Source: Pelagicoccus mobilis (GTDB taxonomy: Bacteria; Verrucomicrobiota; Verrucomicrobiia; Opitutales; Opitutaceae). Taken from it: a stretch of 64,000 nt of DNA. The translations under genes were made by a program, and so were the position numbers. The stretch lies in assembly GCF_016595505.1 (NCBI RefSeq), contig NZ_JAENIL010000033.1:30540-94539 (forward strand), in the 5' to 3' direction. Within the stretch, counting starts at the first letter, position 1. Each line of letters begins with the position of its first letter. This document shows, in pieces, positions 53,755 to 61,174 of the stretch. The notes under the pieces were generated by a model. The model saw only the letters and a program-made list of their open reading frames with translations. It was not told the origin of the DNA and searched no databases.

Positions 53755-54916
53755 GATGAAAATTGGTCAATATTACGAAGCTGTAGAATTGCACCGGGAG
53801 GAGAAGATTGTCTTCGCTCGCTTTTTGAAGCCGCACCGAGTGCTCTCTACTTGTCGGTTCAATGGAGGCATGCGGGAGGATTTGGAGTTTCTTTATAATC
53901 ACCAATCCTGTGAACCGCGTGCTCATTCCGGAATTGACTTGTGCCATGTGGCGACGAAGGAGCCCGAACGCTATCAAAAACGGATCGCGAACAAGGCAGG
54001 GATCGATTACGAGAAAAGCGCTTCTCTCGGAACCGCGGCGAATGTGAATAACGCTGTTGTTGCCAGAGAAAATTTCGAGGGGCTTGAAGTGATTGCTATA
54101 ACTACTGCTGGTGTAGGCGGAAATGGTGGAAGAGCGGGCGACCCAGCTTCGTACTATCAGTCGGAAGAGGGGACTGTGATCATCGGTCGGAAGCCGCCGC
54201 AGGCAGGTACGATTAACACGATTCTTTTGGTGAGCGAGGAGATGACTCAGGGAGCGTTGGTGTCTGCTAGCACCGTTATGACCGAGGCGAAGTCCAGTGT
54301 GCTGCAGGAGTTGATGGCGCCTTCCAAGTATTCGGAAGGGATTGCGACAGGTACTGGTACGGATCAGATTGGAATCGCTTGCCAACTGGGAACTCGTATC
54401 CGGCATACGGATGCGAATAAGCACTCGAAGCTAGGCGAGTTGATTGGTAAGGCTGTGCGGCGATCCTTGCAAGAAGCGTTGAATCTCCAATCGGGACTGA
54501 CTCCTGACGCCCGCCGGTCTAGCGTTGCCCAGCTATTGCGTTTTGGAGAGACGCAGGAGCGCTTTACCGCTGAGGTGAAGGCCAGGTTGCCGGAGGCTCA
54601 GGGAGCTCTTTTTGAGGCTAACTTTTTGTCAGCTAACCATGATCCGGTGACGGTGGCTGCGGTACAGGCCCTTGTGCACGTGCGTGATCAGTTTGTTTGG
54701 GGGGTCTCGCCAGTTAATTGTATCCACGAAATCATGCTTGGGCATGCTGCGGTGTTGGCATCTGCGGTTGCGAATAAGGCAATTGATCGTGACGCATTGC
54801 AGGAACGGTTAGGCGATCTTGAGCTTAGTGTGGAGTCTGCAAGTTTCGTTGAGCTGGTGCGACGGTGTTTCGTCGTGGGTTATGAGCTGAAGTGGGAAGG
54901 CCGCTTCGAAGATTAG
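53747..54916 (+). CDS. cbiZ: Adenosylcobinamide amidohydrolase (CbiZ)
   Basis: Cleaves the aminopropanol/nucleotide loop from adenosylcobinamide or pseudocobalamin, giving cobyric acid for remodelling. The CbiZ landmarks are present: '[14 protein letters not shown]' near residues 119-132, '[14 protein letters not shown]', '[20 protein letters not shown]' and '[13 protein letters not shown]', then '[13 protein letters not shown]'. At 389 residues it is longer than the compact archaeal enzymes, with about 90 extra residues in front and 130 behind the core. The start overlaps btuD by 8 bp; an internal ATG at 53756 is an alternative. Confidence 0.86.
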   Translation: MCKMKIGQYYEAVELHREEKIVFARFLKPHRVLSTCRFNGGMREDLEFLYNHQSCEPRAHSGIDLCHVATKEPERYQKRIANKAGIDYEKSASLGTAANVNNAVVARENFEGLEVIAITTAGVGGNGGRAGDPASYYQSEEGTVIIGRKPPQAGTINTILLVSEEMTQGALVSASTVMTEAKSSVLQELMAPSKYSEGIATGTGTDQIGIACQLGTRIRHTDANKHSKLGELIGKAVRRSLQEALNLQSGLTPDARRSSVAQLLRFGETQERFTAEVKARLPEAQGALFEANFLSANHDPVTVAAVQALVHVRDQFVWGVSPVNCIHEIMLGHAAVLASAVANKAIDRDALQERLGDLELSVESASFVELVRRCFVVGYELKWEGRFED

Positions 54917-54937
54917 TCTGGAAGGATCTTATTTGTT

Positions 54938-55003
54938 TGTAGGTCGCCGCGTTGAGGCGACAATCGGTTTCAACAGAATGGCGGGTCAACGCCCCGCCCT
55001 ACA
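54938..55003. repeat. 66-bp dispersed REP/MITE-like element
   Basis: The element is bounded by perfect 6-bp terminal inverted repeats, TGTAGG (54938-54943) and CCTACA (54998-55003). It contains two hairpins: GTCGCC/GGCGAC (54943-54948, 54956-54961) and GGCGGG/CCCCGCC (54980-54985, 54992-54998). Its plus-strand translation gives 'RMAGQRPAL', a peptide I associate with dispersed repeats in Verrucomicrobiota genomes (recollection, not checked). It is inserted between cbiZ and the adenosyltransferase gene, 26 bp before the latter's start. Confidence 0.7.
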
Positions 55004-55028
55004 GAGAGCACTAGAAAGAGTTAGTAAT

Positions 55029-55616
55029 ATGGGAAAAGGTGTTATTTCGACACGAGGAGGAGACAAGGGAAAGACGGCCATTGGTGGCGGTGGTGGTGAG
55101 CGCGTCGATAAGGACGACGCTCGTATCGAGGCGCTTGGTGACCTTGACGAGACAAATAGTGTGATCGGTGTTTTGCGGAGCGTTTTGCCGGCGGAGCACG
55201 ATTGGGAATCGGGACTGCAGCGTATCCAAACGGAGATGATGAATCTGATGGGGCATGTCGCGACTCCTTCGTACGCGAAGAAGCAGCCGACGATTCCGCT
55301 ACCCGAAGAGTCGTCGATTTGGATGGAGGAGTGGATGAAGGCGATCGAGGAAAGCCTTGCGGATACGACTGAACATTTCTTGTTGCCCGGAGGAAATCAG
55401 ATTTGCGCTCAATGTCATATGGTGCGGACGGTGGCTCGTAGAGCGGAACGTCGCTTGGTGACCTTGAACAAGATCGATCCTGTAAATCCGAGCGTATTGA
55501 AATTTGTGAACCGTTTGTCGGATCTCGCCTTTAAACTGGCTCGTCAAGAAACGCATCGCAAGGGGCTTACTGAGGAGCGTTGGCGTTTGTTTAAACCGGA
55601 GCGTAGCAAGAGCTAG
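55029..55616 (+). CDS. Cob(I)alamin adenosyltransferase, PduO type
   Basis: Adds the 5'-deoxyadenosyl ligand to cob(I)alamin or cobinamide. With ATG 55029 it has 195 residues, right for the family. 'STRGGDKGKTAIGGG-ERVDKDDARIEALGDLDETNS' near the N-terminus is the ATP-binding signature, and 'RTVARRAERRLV' followed by 'VLKFVNRLSDLAFKLAR' is typical. The AGAAAGAG stretch before the start is acceptable. An upstream extension of the frame encodes only the inserted repeat element and is not part of the protein. It lies between cbiZ and cobQ. Confidence 0.9.
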   Translation: MGKGVISTRGGDKGKTAIGGGGGERVDKDDARIEALGDLDETNSVIGVLRSVLPAEHDWESGLQRIQTEMMNLMGHVATPSYAKKQPTIPLPEESSIWMEEWMKAIEESLADTTEHFLLPGGNQICAQCHMVRTVARRAERRLVTLNKIDPVNPSVLKFVNRLSDLAFKLARQETHRKGLTEERWRLFKPERSKS

Positions 55617-55645
55617 GCGATGGGGGAGAGGATCGTTCATTCCTG

Positions 55646-55663
55646 GTCCAGCGGGGACAGCGG
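55646..55663. repeat. Degenerate second copy of the galK-downstream REP hairpin
   Basis: GTCCAGCGGGGACAGCGG at 55646-55663 is identical at 16 of 18 positions to the hairpin region at 30904-30921. Here the left arm is changed and no tandem array follows. It lies in the 80-bp gap between the adenosyltransferase gene and cobQ. Confidence 0.6.
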
Positions 55664-55696
55664 TGCTTTATCGCTTCCGATGGAGGCTTCGAAGCT

Positions 55697-57151
55697 ATGA
55701 AAACGATCTCGCTGCTTGGTACCTCTTCGAATGCTGGCAAGAGCTGGATGGCGACGGCTGTGTGCGCTTGGTTGCGTAAGCAAGGAGTGAAGGTCGCTCC
55801 CTTTAAGGCTCAGAACATGGCGAACAATGCCTTTGCGACTTTGACGGGCGGGGAGATCGGAGTGGCTCAGGCGGTACAGGCGGAAGCGTGCGGTTTGATT
55901 CCAGCTGTTGAAATGAATCCGATCCTGCTCAAGCCAAACGGGGCTAACGGCTCTCAGATTGTGAGGCTAGGCGTGGCGGGGGAGACTGTGCTAGCTCGCG
56001 ACTATTACGAGACGATCGAGGAGTCTTGGGGGATCGTGGCCGAGACGCTGGATCGATGGCGTGGCGAGTGTGATGTCTTGGTGATGGAAGGGGCGGGGAG
56101 TCCGGTGGAGCTTAACCTGATGTCGCGGGATATCGTGAATCTGCGACCGATCGAATACACGGATGGCAGGTGGGTGCTTGTATCCAATATTGAGTACGGT
56201 GGCGTTTTTGCTCAGGTGTTCGGCACATGGGGGTTGTTGCCGTCGGCGATGCAGCGAAGGGGGCTCGGGGCGATTGTTAATCGATTCAGGGGGGATTTGA
56301 GCTTGTTTGATGGCGCTCGCAATGAGTTTGAGGAGAGGATGGAGCTGCCGTATCTGGGGTGCCTGCCGTTTGATTCGACATTGGGAATCGATGACGAGGA
56401 CAGTTTGAATTCGGTTGTCAGGTTGCCGGCCAAGGATCGACCCTATGTCGCTTGGGTCAAATATCCGCAGGTCGCGAATTCTCAAGACATGCAGCCGTGG
56501 CTGCAGGATAAAGGTATTCAAAATATTTGGACGGTGGATCCGGAAGTTGTGAGGGGCGCTGCGGCGATCGTTTTGCCGGGGACTAAGAACACTCTTTCGG
56601 ACCTGGCTTGGCTGCGAGAGCGCGGCTTGGGGAGGGCTGTGATAGAGGTCGCTAGCAAGGGCGTTACGGTTGTTGGCATTTGCGGGGGCAAGCAGATGCT
56701 TGGGAGGCGATTGTTTGATCCGGTAAGCAAAGAGACGGCGGATGGTTTGGGGCTATTGCCCTTTGACACCGAGTTTTGCGAGGCGAAACAGGTGGTTCGC
56801 AACGAGTCCGTTCTGGCTGACGAACGGTGGGAGACTTTCGAGATTCACACTGGGCAGAGTCGCCTCAATGAGGGAGCCGAATTTGAGTCGCTCTTTGAAG
56901 CTGGCCCGATGGGTAGCGGCAAGTTGAAGTCTGATGGGCTCAAGGTTGGCAAGGTTTGGGGGAGTTACCAGCATGGGCTCTTTGATAGTCCGTCTGTTCG
57001 GGAGCGACTTTTGGAAGAGGCTGGGATCGGGGGTGTTGTGGTGTCTAGAGCGGATTGGCGGAGTAAGCGGCTCGGCGTTTACGATTCGATGGCTGAGAGC
57101 ATCGAATCTCATCTCGATCTAGAACCTGTTAGGCGGTACTTGGGGTTGTAG
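55697..57151 (+). CDS. cobQ: Cobyric acid synthase (CobQ/CbiP)
   Basis: Amidates four carboxyl groups of adenosylcobyrinic acid diamide using glutamine. The 484-residue protein has an N-terminal dethiobiotin-synthetase-like ATPase domain ('GTSSNAGKSWMATAVCAWL' near residues 8-26, 'KAQNMANNA') and a C-terminal glutamine amidotransferase domain with the catalytic Cys in 'GICGGKQMLG' and 'YQHGLFDS' carrying the His. A GGAGG lies 11-15 bp before the start. Because CbiZ yields cobyric acid directly, CobQ serves incoming less-amidated precursors or de novo synthesis encoded elsewhere. Confidence 0.92.
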   Translation: MKTISLLGTSSNAGKSWMATAVCAWLRKQGVKVAPFKAQNMANNAFATLTGGEIGVAQAVQAEACGLIPAVEMNPILLKPNGANGSQIVRLGVAGETVLARDYYETIEESWGIVAETLDRWRGECDVLVMEGAGSPVELNLMSRDIVNLRPIEYTDGRWVLVSNIEYGGVFAQVFGTWGLLPSAMQRRGLGAIVNRFRGDLSLFDGARNEFEERMELPYLGCLPFDSTLGIDDEDSLNSVVRLPAKDRPYVAWVKYPQVANSQDMQPWLQDKGIQNIWTVDPEVVRGAAAIVLPGTKNTLSDLAWLRERGLGRAVIEVASKGVTVVGICGGKQMLGRRLFDPVSKETADGLGLLPFDTEFCEAKQVVRNESVLADERWETFEIHTGQSRLNEGAEFESLFEAGPMGSGKLKSDGLKVGKVWGSYQHGLFDSPSVRERLLEEAGIGGVVVSRADWRSKRLGVYDSMAESIESHLDLEPVRRYLGL

Positions 57152-57265
57152 GCAATCGTGGTAAAGCGTGCGATTGGCAGCTGACGGTGGGCTAGGTGAT
57201 TTACTCCTGGGGTGGTCCTAGGTCGGCTTGGAACCTTAACGTAAGATTAATTCGGTTCCTCCTAG

Positions 57266-58942
57266 GTGGATTCTCTTCGATTCCCTAAACTTGCTGGGGC
57301 GTTTTGCCGATATCTGACTGAGCTCATCTCCAGCTATTTGCTAGGGTGCTTGCTTCGCGCTCCCCTCTATCGACCGTTCCCACCCGTGCCCGACTCCTCC
57401 ACAGATACACTTAACCCCCTCGCCAAAAGGACCTTGCGACGTCTCAACGACGCTCTCGAGAGCGGTCAAACGGGAGCTATGCCGGAGATCGTTCAGACGG
57501 TGCGCAAGCTTTCGGGGCAAATCGCCTCGGTTTCAGTCCAAGATTTGTCTGAGATTATCGAGCGAGATCCGAGCGTGACGGAAAAGGTGATCAGCGCGGC
57601 GAATACCTTTGGCTATAATCCGTCTGGGGTGGAGATCGGGACGATTTCACAGGCGATCCATACGGTTGGCTTCGAACGTATACGGAACCTCACCTTGTCA
57701 GTGATGCTGGCTCAAAACGCCGGGAAGGGAATAGACAACGAGCAACAGCGCGAAATGGCGTCTCTCTCCGTGTGCAGCGGGATGCTGGCCCAAAATTTGG
57801 TGGGAGGCTCCGAGCTCTTTTCGGCCGATCCGGATATTGCTTTCGTGAGCGGTTCGCTGCGAAATTATGGGAAGCTGCTGATGTCTACGTTCTTTGTGGA
57901 CGAGTACTTGGCAGCTCGTTCGCTGGCCCAGCAAGGAGGGGGCGATTCGGCCTACCATGAGGTTTTCGGGATGACTCCGCTAGAGCTGGGGCACACGCTC
58001 TTGCTCGGGACGAATTTGCCGGAGTTGATCATGGCGTCGCTTGAACGCGTGCCAAAAGAGAAACTGAATCGTTCGGCTCAATCCGAGTCCGAGGAGATCC
58101 TGATCGCGTCGGAATTTTGTGTGCGGGTTTGCGAGCTGGCCTTCGACGAGAGTTTGAGTCCGGATGATTTCCAGAATGAACTTCGCTCGATCGTGCACAT
58201 GTTTGGAGACAGCTTGCCGGTTGATATTGATATGGTGGTCGGTGGACTCGAAGAGGTGGACTCCGCTATGAGTCAACTGAATGAAGTGGTCGGGATAAAG
58301 GCGTCGCACTCTCATGCGAATCGCGCTTTGCGGGCCCGATTGAATGGGCGTCCTGTCACGCGTCCGAAAAAGTCGACTAGTGAAGCGAGGGAATCGATCG
58401 GCATCGGGAAGCCGAAGATCGAGGGAGCTCAATCGCTGGCGGAGTTGCTTGAGCTTATGGAAGGGGGTTCCGGCGGAATGAGCGACGGGCAACTTGGCGA
58501 GGTTTACACGAGTTTGAACAAGGCGATCAGCGACGAACTCAAACTCGAAGGCTGCATGACGTTTTTGCAGGATACCGAGAACTCTCAGGATCTTCGGTTC
58601 TCGGCTCGCCATGGTACAGGCGCTTTGTACGAGCGAATCAAGAACCGGCCTATCATCTCCTCGCGTAACAAGGACTTGTTCGCGATTTGCCTTAATCGGA
58701 AAGAAGACATTTTGATTCAGGATACAGGAGCAGGAAAGATCGCATCTGTGATTCCCGATTGGATACATGAAAAGGGCGACGTTAAATCGCTTATTGTATT
58801 GCCCGCTGCGGTGGGTAACTCGCTTTTTGCTCTCTTTGTAGGCGTTAAGATGGATGGGGCCTCAATAGAGATTGAGCCTGTGACGCACAAACGCTTGAAG
58901 CAGTTTCGCAGTCGTCTTGCGACTTTGTACGCTTCGTTTTAG
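57266..58942 (+). CDS. HDOD-domain signalling protein with C-terminal GAF-like region
   Basis: A protein of up to 558 residues. The HDOD domain covers ~70-275 ('MPEIVQTVRKLSGQIASVSVQDLSEII', 'ERDPSVTEKVISAAN', 'AIHTVGFERIRNLTLSV'), lacking the catalytic HD pair as HDOD domains do. A linker region is followed by a GAF-like module (~390-555: 'LKLEGCMTFLQDTENSQDL', 'VKSLIVLPAAVGNSLFALFVGVKM'). The start is uncertain: GTG 57266 gives the longest frame, but GTG 57386 or ATG 57479 are possible and the first 40 residues look weak. Likely a regulator of signalling or motility; target unknown. Confidence 0.78.
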   Translation: MDSLRFPKLAGAFCRYLTELISSYLLGCLLRAPLYRPFPPVPDSSTDTLNPLAKRTLRRLNDALESGQTGAMPEIVQTVRKLSGQIASVSVQDLSEIIERDPSVTEKVISAANTFGYNPSGVEIGTISQAIHTVGFERIRNLTLSVMLAQNAGKGIDNEQQREMASLSVCSGMLAQNLVGGSELFSADPDIAFVSGSLRNYGKLLMSTFFVDEYLAARSLAQQGGGDSAYHEVFGMTPLELGHTLLLGTNLPELIMASLERVPKEKLNRSAQSESEEILIASEFCVRVCELAFDESLSPDDFQNELRSIVHMFGDSLPVDIDMVVGGLEEVDSAMSQLNEVVGIKASHSHANRALRARLNGRPVTRPKKSTSEARESIGIGKPKIEGAQSLAELLELMEGGSGGMSDGQLGEVYTSLNKAISDELKLEGCMTFLQDTENSQDLRFSARHGTGALYERIKNRPIISSRNKDLFAICLNRKEDILIQDTGAGKIASVIPDWIHEKGDVKSLIVLPAAVGNSLFALFVGVKMDGASIEIEPVTHKRLKQFRSRLATLYASF

Positions 58943-58964
58943 CGGATCGCGATCTGCCTGGTCT

Positions 58965-59813
58965 CTATTCGTATCGGTATCTGGGGAGGGACTTTTTCCA
59001 GTACAGCATCAGAAGGAAGCCGATCAAGGCTCCTCCCACGTGGGCAACGTGAGCGATGCCGCCTCCAAAAAGCGAGAAACCGGTTTTGATTGAAAGCAGG
59101 TCGATTAGGATAAGGACGGGGACGAAGTATTTGGCGGCAACCGGAACCGGCAGGAAGATCAGGGCAAGTTTCGCGTTGGGGAATAGAAGAGCGAAGGCTA
59201 CGAGCACGCCGTAGAGCGCGCCAGATGCTCCAAGCATGCTGCCCCAGTAGATTCCCCTGAAGGCTTTCGCCTCTTCGACGGTTAGGTACGGGAGGTTGAT
59301 TTTGAAATCGAGGAACATTTGTATTGACTCGGCGGATACTCCTTTTGTTGCGAGATAGTCCACGTATGTCCCGAATTCGTAGATATTGACTCCGGTGTGT
59401 ATGACGGCTGCCCCGATCCCAGCTGCGAAATAGAAGATGAGGAATCGTTTGGTGCCCCATACGCGTTCAAGGATGGAACCGAAGGTGAAGACGCCGAACA
59501 TGTTGAAGGCGATGTGAGCCAGATGTCCGTGCATGAAGATGTGCGTGACGTATTGCCAAAACCCCAGGCGGTCATTGTAGGGGAAGTGCAGGGCAAGAAG
59601 CTCGTCGACGGGATTCGCTTCAACGCGTGGGTTCGCAGGCTCGCTCAGCATCTTCCAGGCGAAAAGAAGAACGTTTACGATGAGAATGCCAACTACGGCA
59701 GGGGTGGCTGTCTTAAATAGTTTGATACCCTTTGCTGGCTTAAGAGAGGAAGGGTTTAAAGGCAGAAATCCAGTTTCGCGACAAATCCCTGGTTTTTCCA
59801 ATCCCCTTGACAT
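58965..59813 (-). CDS. Rhomboid-family intramembrane serine protease
   Basis: A 282-residue membrane protease. About seven hydrophobic segments are seen; the first is 'AVVGILIVNVLLFAW' near 39-53. The catalytic Ser lies in 'GASGALYGVLVA' and the His in 'AHVAHVGGALIG'. 'HIFMHGHLAHIAFNMF' is the conserved second-helix motif. The start is doubtful: ATG 59813 falls inside the 32-bp palindrome, and no other ATG precedes the first helix. It is divergent from the SPFH gene, with that palindrome between them. Confidence 0.88.
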   Translation of the reverse strand: MSRGLEKPGICRETGFLPLNPSSLKPAKGIKLFKTATPAVVGILIVNVLLFAWKMLSEPANPRVEANPVDELLALHFPYNDRLGFWQYVTHIFMHGHLAHIAFNMFGVFTFGSILERVWGTKRFLIFYFAAGIGAAVIHTGVNIYEFGTYVDYLATKGVSAESIQMFLDFKINLPYLTVEEAKAFRGIYWGSMLGASGALYGVLVAFALLFPNAKLALIFLPVPVAAKYFVPVLILIDLLSIKTGFSLFGGGIAHVAHVGGALIGFLLMLYWKKSLPRYRYE

Positions 59814-59843
59814 GATCTCAAAGTGATATCACTTTGAGATCAT
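59807..59843. promoter_or_regulatory. Perfect 32-bp palindrome overlapping a TTGACA box (operator)
   Basis: ATGATCTCAAAGTGAT (59812-59827) is followed directly by its exact reverse complement (59828-59843), with no spacer. Its first base is the last base of a perfect TTGACA at 59807-59812. No convincing -10 hexamer is seen at 16-18 bp. The site ends 20 bp before the SPFH start codon. Position and symmetry suit a repressor of dimeric or tetrameric ribbon-helix-helix type. Confidence 0.75.
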
Positions 59844-59863
59844 TCAACGAAAGGTATCCAAGC

Positions 59864-60760
59864 ATGAAAAACGAAAAAGCCCCAAGCTCAGCGAACGCTG
59901 AGAAACTCACCTCCGCCGCGAGTGGTTGGACTATGATCAGTCTGGCCATCTTCCTTTTGATCGCAGGCGTTCTATTGATCGTTTCCTCTATTGTCCGCCA
60001 TGTTCCGCTCTACGGGATCTTGGCGATTCCGACCATTCTCTCAGCTATTTTTGTCGCGAGTGGCGTTTTCACTCTCCAGCCAAACACCTCAGCCGTTCTC
60101 ATCCTTTTCGGTTCCTACAAAGGTACGGTTCGTGAAAGCGGGTTTTTGTGGCGTAACCCTCTGATGGTTAAGAAGAAAGTCTCTCTTCGGGCTCGCAACT
60201 TGAACGGGGACAAGCTCAAGGTGAACGATATGCGCGGCAATCCCATCGAGATCGCTGCGGTCGTGGTTTGGAAGGTGGATGACACTGCCCAAGCGAGCTT
60301 CGATGTGGACAACTACGAGCACTACGTCTCTGTCCAGAGTGAGTCGGCGGTTCGTCATTTGGCGAGCAGCTACGCCTATGATCAAGGAGAGGGTGAGGAG
60401 CTGACATTGCGTTCTTCCGCGGACGCGGTGAATCTGGCCTTGCAGGAGGAACTTCAAGAGCGTTTGGCGAAAGCGGGCGTGCAAATTGAGGAGGCTCGAT
60501 TGACCCACTTGGCGTACGCTCCGGAGATCGCTCAAGTGATGCTCCGTCGCCAGCAGGCGGAAGCGATTGTTGCGGCCCGTTCTAAAATCGTCCAGGGAGC
60601 TGTGGGAATGGTTGATATGGCTCTTAAGGAGTTGGACGAACACAACGTTGTGGATCTGGACTCCGAACGTAAGGCTACGATGGTGAGCAATCTTCTTGTT
60701 GTTCTCTGTGGTGATCAGGAAGTGCATCCAGTTGTGAATACAGGCACTTTGTACACGTAA
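59864..60760 (+). CDS. SPFH-domain (stomatin/prohibitin-like) membrane protein
   Basis: With ATG 59864 (AAAGG upstream) this is 298 residues. Two hydrophobic segments lie near 23-45 and 50-68. The SPFH/band-7 domain spans ~70-250 ('[29 protein letters not shown]', '[12 protein letters not shown]', '[20 protein letters not shown]'). A helical tail follows ('[29 protein letters not shown]'). Such proteins oligomerise into membrane rings or microdomains and often regulate membrane proteases. It heads a closely spaced gene set and sits behind the palindromic site. Confidence 0.88.
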   Translation: MKNEKAPSSANAEKLTSAASGWTMISLAIFLLIAGVLLIVSSIVRHVPLYGILAIPTILSAIFVASGVFTLQPNTSAVLILFGSYKGTVRESGFLWRNPLMVKKKVSLRARNLNGDKLKVNDMRGNPIEIAAVVVWKVDDTAQASFDVDNYEHYVSVQSESAVRHLASSYAYDQGEGEELTLRSSADAVNLALQEELQERLAKAGVQIEEARLTHLAYAPEIAQVMLRRQQAEAIVAARSKIVQGAVGMVDMALKELDEHNVVDLDSERKATMVSNLLVVLCGDQEVHPVVNTGTLYT

Positions 60761-60777
60761 AGCAGGAGGGTAAGATC

Positions 60778-60948
60778 ATGGAGTACAAACTAATCTCTGA
60801 GGGGTTCGCTTTTTCTCAGAAGAAGGCGAAGACAAGACTGGTCGATAGAGTTAACGATGCTATTCGCAAGGGGTGGGAGCCTTTGGGCGGCGTGGCTGTG
60901 ACGAGTAATTCGTTTGTGCAAACGGTCGTAAAGCGGCGTGGGCATTAA
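60778..60948 (+). CDS. DUF1737-like small protein, 56 residues
   Basis: A short ORF with a strong AGGAGGG 7 bp before ATG 60778. The product begins MEYKLISEG and contains 'LVDRVNDAIRKGWEPLGGVA', matching the small DUF1737-type pattern (YKLI...VN...GW.P.GG), and ends VVKRRGH. It is cytoplasmic by appearance. It lies 17 bp after the SPFH gene and 29 bp before the Arc-like gene. Automated ORF calls would miss it because of its length. Function unknown. Confidence 0.82.
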   Translation: MEYKLISEGFAFSQKKAKTRLVDRVNDAIRKGWEPLGGVAVTSNSFVQTVVKRRGH

Positions 60949-60977
60949 GCTCCTTAAGTAATACGTTAAAAGAGGCC

Positions 60978-61163
60978 ATGGCTTGTCCCAATCGAAAGTC
61001 CTTCGCGTTGCGAATAGATCCCTCCTTGTTTAAGGAGATTGAAGCGTGGGCCCATCAGGACTTCCGAAGCGTAAATGGACAGATCGAGTTTCTCCTCCGC
61101 GAGGCGGTGCGCAAGCGAAAGGGGAAGTCGAACACTCAGTCGTCAACAGTCGATGAATCCTAA
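60978..61163 (+). CDS. Arc-type ribbon-helix-helix DNA-binding protein
   Basis: A 61-residue protein preceded by AAGAGG. 'KSFALRIDPSLFKEIEAWA' gives the DNA-contacting beta strand (alternating residues FALRI) and first helix, and 'FRSVNGQIEFLLREAVRKR' the second helix: the Arc/MetJ fold. A short basic-polar tail follows. RHH proteins bind palindromes as dimers of dimers, so the 32-bp palindrome in front of the operon is a natural target (inference). No toxin gene is adjacent, so it is not obviously an antitoxin. Confidence 0.85.
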   Translation: MACPNRKSFALRIDPSLFKEIEAWAHQDFRSVNGQIEFLLREAVRKRKGKSNTQSSTVDES

Positions 61164-61174
61164 CCACTGCTTGT

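Noticed and set aside
54933..55028. N-terminal extension of the adenosyltransferase
   Set aside because: It translates the inserted repeat element; the conserved family start is at ATG 55029.
57217..57266. CCTAGG ... GGAACC / GGTTCC ... CCTAGG symmetry before the HDOD gene
   Set aside because: Arms are short and unevenly spaced (7 versus 1 base), so a functional hairpin or operator is not supported.
60978..61163. Antitoxin of a type II toxin-antitoxin module
   Set aside because: Neither neighbour resembles a toxin; the upstream 56-residue protein is DUF1737-like and the downstream gene encodes a large membrane-anchored protein.
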